From assembly GCF_003994415.1 (NCBI RefSeq), contig NZ_CP034689.1, positions 3,844,001 through 3,908,000 of the forward strand: a stretch of DNA of 64,000 nt, given 5' to 3'. This stretch comes from Achromobacter spanius (GTDB lineage Bacteria; Pseudomonadota; Gammaproteobacteria; Burkholderiales; Burkholderiaceae_B). The notes under the pieces are model-generated. The model saw only the letters and a list, made by a program, of their open reading frames with translations. It made no database searches and was not told the DNA's origin. The position numbers and the translations under genes were made by a program. This document shows, in pieces, positions 58,724 through 64,000 of the stretch. Position 1 is the first letter of the stretch, and the number at the start of each line of letters is the position of its first letter.

Positions 58724-58740
58724 CAACCGTATGTCTCCAT
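58711..58740 (-). other. Duplicated start region with a five-codon upstream ORF
   Basis: CGTATGTCTCCAT occurs at 58711-58723 and again at 58728-58740. On the minus strand the distal copy gives ATG plus four sense codons, ending in TGA that overlaps the gene's ATG as TGATG, a translational-coupling arrangement. GGAG of the distal copy sits at ribosome-site distance from the real start. Confidence 0.6.
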
Positions 58741-58920
58741 AAGCACTTGTTATCTGCTTTTTATTGGTTTGCGGGGCATGACTTGCTGTGCATCGCCAGC
58801 CGTGCCCCCGCGTCTGCCATGACTCTGGCGCAGCCGCCCCCAACTGTCCAATGAAAAGTTGAAATTCGGTTTATAAGCATCTTTAATAATGCTCACCCCC
58901 ATTTCGGGACGGACAGCGCC

Positions 58921-59808
58921 ATGGACTTGAAGCACATCCGCACCTTTGCCGCCGTGGCGCGGGAAGGCAACCTGACGCGCGCGGCGGAACACCTGCATGT
59001 GACCCAGCCCGCGCTAAGCCTGCAATTGAAAAACTTTCAGGAATCGCTGGACCTGACGCTCTTCGCGCGCACGGCGCAGGGGCTGGCGCCCAATGCGGAT
59101 GGACGCGCGCTGCTGCCGTCCGCGCTGCGCATTCTGGACGCCATGGAAGATTTCCAACGCGCCATTGGCGCGCTGCGCGACACGGTGCAAGGCGAACTGC
59201 GCATCGGCACCATCCTGGACCCGGAGTTCCTGCGCCTGGGCGCCACGCTGCAATACCTGGTGGAGCACTATCCGAAAATCCGACCCACGCTGCGCCATGG
59301 CATGTCAGGGTCCGTCGGCCGGCAGGTGCGGGCGGGTGATTTGGACGTGGGTTTCTATTTGGGGCCGGCAGGCGCAACGGGCGGCGCCCCCTTGCTGGAA
59401 GTCTTGCCGCTGGCGTCGTTTACCTATTACGTGGTGGCGCCCAAGGGCTGGAGCGCACAGGTGGCCGGCCGAGGCTGGCAAGAGATTGCCGCCCTGCCCT
59501 GGATCTGGACCCCGCCGGATTCCGTGCACCACCGCTTGCTGGCGGCCAAGTTCGACGCGCTGGGCATCGCGCCCAACGCGGTGGCGGAAGTGGATCAGGA
59601 AGCGTCCATGCTGGACCTGGTGCGATCCGGCGTGGGGCTATCCTTGGTGCGCGATTCGATTGCGCTGCGTGAATCGCAGGCCAATGGCTTGTTGCTGCTG
59701 CCCGGCCTGGCCATCCCGGCCGAGCTGTCTTTCATTACCCAGGCCGCCCGCCAAGGCGACCCCTTGGTGGGGGCCGCCTTCGCCGCCGTCAGGGCGGCGT
59801 TCGGCTAA
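58921..59808 (+). CDS. LysR-family transcriptional regulator
   Basis: A 295-residue LysR protein. The winged HTH is LKHIRTFAAVAREGNLTRAA and EHLHVTQPALSLQLKNFQES. The effector domain follows at about residue 90. It is divergent from the GMC oxidoreductase gene across a 197-bp gap, the usual target region. The ATG at 58921 follows GGACAGCGCC and starts the HTH directly. Convergent with the orphan Bug receptor gene downstream. Confidence 0.92.
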   Translation: MDLKHIRTFAAVAREGNLTRAAEHLHVTQPALSLQLKNFQESLDLTLFARTAQGLAPNADGRALLPSALRILDAMEDFQRAIGALRDTVQGELRIGTILDPEFLRLGATLQYLVEHYPKIRPTLRHGMSGSVGRQVRAGDLDVGFYLGPAGATGGAPLLEVLPLASFTYYVVAPKGWSAQVAGRGWQEIAALPWIWTPPDSVHHRLLAAKFDALGIAPNAVAEVDQEASMLDLVRSGVGLSLVRDSIALRESQANGLLLLPGLAIPAELSFITQAARQGDPLVGAAFAAVRAAFG

Positions 59809-59822
59809 GGACGGTTACGCGA

Positions 59823-60803
59823 TTACTGCGCCTTGATGCCCGCGCGCTTGGCGATCTCTGCAAAGCGCGGTGTTTCTTCCTCGATGACCCTGGCCACGCT
59901 TGCGGCGTCCATCGGCGTGGGGTCGAACCCACTGGCGCGCAACTGCTTTTGCGTCTCGGGGTCCTTCAAGGCCTTGGTCAGGGCGGCGTTCAGCGTGGCG
60001 ACCACATCGGCCGGCACCCGCTTGGGCGCAAACACCGCAATCCAGGTGTCCATGCTGACGCTGGGGTAACCGGCTTCGGCCACCGTCGGCACGTCAGGCA
60101 GGAAGGCCGAGCGCTGCGGCGTGGTCACGGCAATGGCCTTGATCTTGCCCGACTTGATCTGCGGCATTGCCGACACCACCGTGTCGAACAGAATGGGAAT
60201 CTGCCCGCCGATCAGGTCGGTCATGGCGGGGCCACTGCCCTTGTACGGGATGTGCGTCATGTGCGTGCCGGCCGCCGCCTGGAACATTTCGCCCGCAAAG
60301 TGCGACACCGTGCCGATGCCGAACGAGCCATAGGAAAACTTGTCGCCTTCCTTGCGCGCGGCGGCCACCAGCCCCTTCAAGTCTGAATACGGGGTTTGCT
60401 CGTTGGCCACGATGATCAGCGCCGCGCGGCCCACCATGCCCACGGGCTGGAAGTCTTGCGTCGGGCTATAGGGCAGCTTGGCGTACACGGCCGGGTTCAC
60501 CGTGAAGGTGGTGCCCGAACTGAGCAGCAGCGTGTAGCCGTCGGGCGCCGCCTTGGCCACGGTCTGTGCGCCCAGGATGGTGCCCGCGCCGGCCTTGTTT
60601 TCGACGATGATGGATTGCTTGAGCTCTTCGCCCAGGCGCTTGGCGATGATGCGGCCCAGCACGTCGCCCGCGCCCCCTGGCGGATACGGCACGACCAATT
60701 GAATAGGCCGTTGCGGGTAGTCGGCAGCCTGTGCCGCCCCCGCGCCAGCCGCCAGGGTGATGGCGGCGCACGCCGCGACGAACTTCCTGCGTTGCATGAA
60801 CAT
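59823..60803 (-). CDS. Bug-family tripartite tricarboxylate transporter binding protein
   Basis: A 326-residue periplasmic receptor with a signal peptide (basic start MFMQRRKFVAACAAITLAAG, cleavage near AQAAD). The Bug pattern is YPQRPIQLVVPYPPGGAGDV, VENKAGAGTILGAQTVAK and APDGYTLLLSSG. The ATG at 60803 follows AAGGGGAC. It is an orphan with no TctA/B nearby, next to LysR, GMC and DAO-type genes, so its ligand is likely the compound those enzymes oxidise. Confidence 0.92.
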   Translation of the reverse strand: MFMQRRKFVAACAAITLAAGAGAAQAADYPQRPIQLVVPYPPGGAGDVLGRIIAKRLGEELKQSIIVENKAGAGTILGAQTVAKAAPDGYTLLLSSGTTFTVNPAVYAKLPYSPTQDFQPVGMVGRAALIIVANEQTPYSDLKGLVAAARKEGDKFSYGSFGIGTVSHFAGEMFQAAAGTHMTHIPYKGSGPAMTDLIGGQIPILFDTVVSAMPQIKSGKIKAIAVTTPQRSAFLPDVPTVAEAGYPSVSMDTWIAVFAPKRVPADVVATLNAALTKALKDPETQKQLRASGFDPTPMDAASVARVIEEETPRFAEIAKRAGIKAQ

Positions 60804-60893
60804 GGTTGTCCCCTTGTTGTTCGATGAGTCTTAGGCAGAAGTCACTACACACACATATCAATCAGCGCGTTTCAATTTGCGCAGGCCTATCTT

Positions 60894-62069
60894 TCAACGC
60901 AGCCTGGCGGGCGTCATCAAGGACGGCGCCACGCCCTGATCGATCAGTTCCAACGGCAGGGCTTGGCCAGTAACCAGCGCCGCCGCCAAGGTCGACACCC
61001 CGGCCGCCGACTGAATGCCATAACCGCCCTGCGCGGCCAGCCAGAAAAAGCCGGGCTGGGCATTGTCAAAACCCACCACCATGTCGCCGTCGGGCACAAA
61101 GGACCGCAGCCCGGCCCACACATGCGAGGGCCGCCGAATCGTCAGCGTGGTGGCTGTTTCGATGTGATAGATGCCCGTGGCCACGTCCAGTTCTTCCGCC
61201 ACCACATCGTGCGGGGCCACCGGGTCCGCATTGGCGGGTGAACCCAGCAACTGGCCCGCGTCGGGCTTGAAATAGAAAGACTCGTCGATGCCGACCACGG
61301 CCGGCCAGGTGCTGCAATCAAGGCCTTCCGGCGCGGCAAACGTGAAGGCGCTGCGCCGGCAAGGCTGCAAGCCCACGGGCGCCACACCGCAACGTTCGGC
61401 CACGTCGTCGGCCCAAGCGCCCGCGGCGTTGACCACGACGCCCGCCTGCCATTGCGTGCCGTCTTTCAGCCGCAGCGTCCAGGGCCCGCCGGATTGTTCG
61501 TCCGACTGGTCACTGCCCAGCCGCTGGCCGGACTCCAGTTCGGCGTTGCAGCGCAGTACCGCGCCATGCCGGCGCGCACCGGCCAGAAAGCCTTGATGCA
61601 GCGCATGCACGTCCAGGTCGCGAGCGTCGGGTTCCAGCATGGCGCCGCCCGCCACCGCCTCGGGGCGGATGCACGGCACGCGCGACAGGGCTTGCGCCGC
61701 GTCCAGCAACTGCACATTGCCCGCCAGCGCCTGGGCGCCTTCGTAGCTTGCCATCAGCGCGTCGCGCTGGTCTGCCGTGGCGATATACATGCAGCCGCGC
61801 TCATGCAGCAGCGGGTGCTCGGTGAAGCCCTCGGGCGGCTGCTCATAAAAGGCGCGGCTGGCGCGAGTCAGCGCCTGGATCTGAGGCGTACCATAGGTTT
61901 CCATGAACATGGCGGCCGAGCGGCCGGTCGCGTGATAGCCGGGCTGCGCTTCGCGCTCCAGCAGCAGTACGCGCAGAGGCGGCTGTGTTTCAGCCGTCAA
62001 GCGATAAGCCAGAGAGGCCCCGGCAATGCCTGCCCCCACGATGACCACGTCAAACTGCTGCAAGCTCAT
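60894..62069 (-). CDS. DAO-family FAD-dependent oxidoreductase (amino-acid dehydrogenase-like)
   Basis: A 391-residue flavoprotein. FAD motif VVIVGAGIAGASLAYRLTAE (around 8-27), AAMFMETYGTPQIQALTRAS, NAAGAWADDVAERCGVAPVG (around 216), and a C-terminal GYGIQSAAGVSTLAAALVTG segment as in D-amino-acid/glycine oxidase-like enzymes. It should oxidise an amine or amino acid. The ATG at 62069 begins the domain; codons above it lie in the shared regulatory region. It is divergent from the XRE-cupin regulator gene, which likely controls it. Confidence 0.9.
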   Translation of the reverse strand: MSLQQFDVVIVGAGIAGASLAYRLTAETQPPLRVLLLEREAQPGYHATGRSAAMFMETYGTPQIQALTRASRAFYEQPPEGFTEHPLLHERGCMYIATADQRDALMASYEGAQALAGNVQLLDAAQALSRVPCIRPEAVAGGAMLEPDARDLDVHALHQGFLAGARRHGAVLRCNAELESGQRLGSDQSDEQSGGPWTLRLKDGTQWQAGVVVNAAGAWADDVAERCGVAPVGLQPCRRSAFTFAAPEGLDCSTWPAVVGIDESFYFKPDAGQLLGSPANADPVAPHDVVAEELDVATGIYHIETATTLTIRRPSHVWAGLRSFVPDGDMVVGFDNAQPGFFWLAAQGGYGIQSAAGVSTLAAALVTGQALPLELIDQGVAPSLMTPARLR

Positions 62070-62081
62070 GGCGATTCCATA

Positions 62082-62103
62082 ATTCTCGGATTTGAGAATT
62101 CTC
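62082..62103. promoter_or_regulatory. Operator-like repeats between DAO and XRE genes
   Basis: ATTCTCG (62082-62088) and the palindrome GAGAATTCTC (62094-62103) give three half-sites of the type ATTCTC/GAGAAT within 22 bp, in the 113-bp gap between two divergent genes. A HTH regulator gene starts 80 bp away, so autoregulation and control of the oxidase are likely. Confidence 0.6.
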
Positions 62104-62182
62104 GAATATGACAGAATATCCGTCAACGAAAAAAAGGCAGGCGGCATGACGCCAGCCCTTGCCGCTAGGGGAAAGCACCGAT

Positions 62183-62797
62183 ATGCCCATCATCCGTCCG
62201 CCCTCGCCCGCCACCAACATCCTGGCCGACCGCACCAGTCTGGGCATTCGCTTGCGCGCGCTGCGCCGAGCCCGCTCCATGACGTTGAAAGAACTGTCGG
62301 CGCTGACCGGCGTGGCGCTGTCCACCTTGTCGAAGATGGAACTGGGCCAGGTGTCCATCAGCTATGCCAAGTTCGCCGCCGTGGCGCGCGCGCTGGAGGT
62401 GGACATCGCCAAACTGTTCGGGCCGGTGACGGCGCAGGATGACAGCGGCCCCGCCCCCACGGCCTTGCGCTGCACCCTGGCCGAATCGCCGGGCTACCTG
62501 ACGGGCACCTACGACTACAAGCTCTTGGCTGGCCAGTATCCGCAGCGCAGCATGACGCCCATGTATGGCCGCATCCTGGCCCGCGAGGAGTCGGAGTTCG
62601 AAGACTATATGCGCCACGCCGGCCAGGAATTTTTGGTGGTACTGGAAGGCGAACTTGAAATCCGCTTTGAAAACGGTCAATCGCTGGTGCTGGCCAAGCA
62701 CGAGACGGCTTACTTCGACAGCGGCGTGGGGCATATCTACCTGTCGCGCAGCGCCAAGCCGGCCGAAGTCATGGTGGTGATGACGGGCGGCCAATAG
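62183..62797 (+). CDS. XRE-family regulator with C-terminal cupin domain
   Basis: A 204-residue regulator. The N-terminal HTH (about residues 20-75) contains LGIRLRALRRARSMTLKELS and TLSKMELGQVSISYAKFAAV. The C-terminal cupin (about 110-200) has HAGQEFLVVLEGELEIRFEN and ETAYFDSGVGHIYLSRSA strands that bind a small ligand. Such proteins control amine or amino-acid catabolism. It is divergent from the DAO-type oxidase gene and 55 bp upstream of the flavodoxin-like reductase gene, which may be in its operon. The ATG at 62183 follows AGGGGAAAG. Confidence 0.92.
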   Translation: MPIIRPPSPATNILADRTSLGIRLRALRRARSMTLKELSALTGVALSTLSKMELGQVSISYAKFAAVARALEVDIAKLFGPVTAQDDSGPAPTALRCTLAESPGYLTGTYDYKLLAGQYPQRSMTPMYGRILAREESEFEDYMRHAGQEFLVVLEGELEIRFENGQSLVLAKHETAYFDSGVGHIYLSRSAKPAEVMVVMTGGQ

Positions 62798-62852
62798 CAG
62801 CGGGCACGCGGCTTGCTGGCGGCGGGGCGTCACCGTACCCGATCAGCCTGCC

Positions 62853-63935
62853 ATGACCGCATCCAAGCCCGATGTGCGCAAAGGCCAATACACCGGCCCG
62901 CTTGCGCGCGACACCTTCAGGCAGCGCTTCATGCGCCGCTTTTACGACCCCGCCTTCCAGGCGCAACAGGAAGCGCTGAACCGCCTGGAAGCCATCGCCT
63001 GGGACGCTTACCAAGGCGGGCGCAAAGCGCCCATCACCGTGAAGGCTGGCGCGGCGTATGCCGACCCGGATTACGACCTGTCGGTGGAATGGAAAGAAGC
63101 ACACGACCGCCTGGCGCAAGCCGCCGAGACGCAGCGCCGCGCCGACACCCCCTCGCGCGTGCTGGTGGTGGCGGGCGCGTCGCGCAACGATGGCACCTGC
63201 CCGGGCGAGATATCCAAAACCTGGCGCCTGGCGCGGATTGTCCGCGAGGAACTGGAAAGCGCCCAGGTGCAAACCGACCTGCTGGACCTGAGCCGGCTGA
63301 CGTCTGAATACCAATTCCAGATCCACCCCTGTAAAGGCTGCGTATCCACCGCCATGCCGCTGTGCCATTGGCCATGCAGTTGCTATCCCAACCATTCCCT
63401 GGGTCAGGACAACGACGCCATGAACGACATCTACGAACAATGGGTGGCGGCGCATGGGGTGATATTGCTGGCGCCCACCTATTGGTATCAATCGCCCAGC
63501 CCGTTAAAGCTGATGATCGACCGCCTGGTGTGCGCCGATGGCGGCAACCCCGATCCCACCACCACGTCCGGCAAGGACGCGGCCAAGGCCAAGCGTATTG
63601 AACTGGACGGCTGGCCCTATCCCAAGCATCTGGCGGGGCGGGCTTACGGCTTGGTCGTGCATGGCGACGTGGCCGGCATTGAAGGTCAGCGGCGCGCCTT
63701 GAGCGACTGGCTGGACTGGATGGGCCTGATCGACGCCGGGGCGATGTCGCGGCTGGACCGCTATATCGGCTATTACCAGCCCTACGCCACCAGCCACGCC
63801 GACCTGGATCAGGATCAGGCCGTGCAGGAAGAAGTGCGCAACGTGGCGCGCGCGATGGCGCAGTGCCTGCCGCGCCTGCGCGCAGGGGAACTGGCGGCCC
63901 CTGATAAAGGGCTGCGCGAGCCTCGGCCCAAGTAG
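62853..63935 (+). CDS. Flavodoxin-family NAD(P)H-dependent reductase with Cys-rich insertion
   Basis: A 360-residue protein. An unusual N-terminal extension of about 100 residues precedes a flavodoxin-like domain: VLVVAGASRNDGTCPGEISK (around 104-123, phosphate loop of FMN), LLAPTYWYQSPSPLKLMIDR (around 207-226) and a C-terminal helix. Between them lies a Cys-dense stretch, HPCKGCVSTAMPLCHWPCSC (around 155-174), with five Cys. Iron-sulfur flavoproteins place a cluster at a comparable position, but the spacing here differs from the classical one. It is possibly co-transcribed with the XRE regulator. Its function is unknown: quinone/arsenate/nitro-reductase-like chemistry is possible. Confidence 0.8.
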   Translation: MTASKPDVRKGQYTGPLARDTFRQRFMRRFYDPAFQAQQEALNRLEAIAWDAYQGGRKAPITVKAGAAYADPDYDLSVEWKEAHDRLAQAAETQRRADTPSRVLVVAGASRNDGTCPGEISKTWRLARIVREELESAQVQTDLLDLSRLTSEYQFQIHPCKGCVSTAMPLCHWPCSCYPNHSLGQDNDAMNDIYEQWVAAHGVILLAPTYWYQSPSPLKLMIDRLVCADGGNPDPTTTSGKDAAKAKRIELDGWPYPKHLAGRAYGLVVHGDVAGIEGQRRALSDWLDWMGLIDAGAMSRLDRYIGYYQPYATSHADLDQDQAVQEEVRNVARAMAQCLPRLRAGELAAPDKGLREPRPK

Positions 63936-64000
63936 GCGTCACGTTGCTTATCCGGCGAGGCGAAAGAGACGGCCAAAGACCCATCGCGCCCCCCAAAAGC

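Overview
The window is GC-rich, gene-dense DNA of a beta-proteobacterium. The best guess from gene content is Alcaligenaceae, most like Achromobacter or Bordetella: three Bug-type (tripartite tricarboxylate) binding proteins, two TRAP transporters, many LysR/IclR/TetR/XRE regulators beside small catabolic operons, and single core genes (purL, greB, cfa) scattered between them. I ran no search, so the taxon is an inference. No tRNA, rRNA or CRISPR array was recognised.

Layout. 1-2.45 kb: decayed, lower-GC DNA carrying a complete IS256-family element with 8-bp target duplications. 2.5-9.1 kb: a catabolic locus with an IclR regulator and flavin reductase facing a Bug receptor, RidA-like protein, amidohydrolase, FAH-family enzyme, HpaH hydratase and HpaI aldolase. 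9.2-13.1 kb: a DUF899 protein, a two-gene lower-GC cassette containing a nucleotidyltransferase-like protein, and two small unknowns. 13.2-18.9 kb: an orphan type VI secretion cargo module, with a sigma-54 promoter, a DUF4123 chaperone, a VasX-like pore-forming effector, a DUF6708 membrane protein that is probably the immunity protein, and a truncated second immunity copy. 19-28 kb: small envelope and housekeeping genes, a TetR/MFS efflux pair with clear operators, and a MurA paralogue. 28-34.4 kb: a BAAT-type hydrolase, an orphan Bug receptor and a TakP-like TRAP operon. 34.7-38.7 kb: a lipid-modification operon (CFA-type methyltransferase, DUF1295 membrane reductase, second CFA-type methyltransferase, then a lipocalin) behind an ECF-like promoter. 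38.8-45.2 kb: esterase, DUF1415, M20 peptidase, MCP and LysR. 45.2-49.3 kb: purL. 49.6-52.6 kb: a second TRAP operon. 52.9-57 kb: greB, PHP phosphoesterase, alpha/beta hydrolase and cfa. 57-64 kb: GMC oxidoreductase, LysR, Bug receptor, DAO-type oxidase, XRE-cupin regulator and a cysteine-rich flavodoxin-like reductase.

How it works together. Most of the window is scavenging metabolism, with binding proteins for organic acids feeding short regulator-linked oxidative or hydrolytic pathways. Two accessory parts look horizontally shaped: the nucleotidyltransferase pair and the T6SS cargo module, whose GC drop spans the effector C-terminus and the immunity N-terminus.

A 65-66 bp palindromic repeat family (five copies in two clusters, alternating orientation) is also visible. 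The most original leads are the nucleotidyltransferase pair, the effector/immunity swap with an orphan immunity remnant, the two-methyltransferase lipid operon, and the repeat family.
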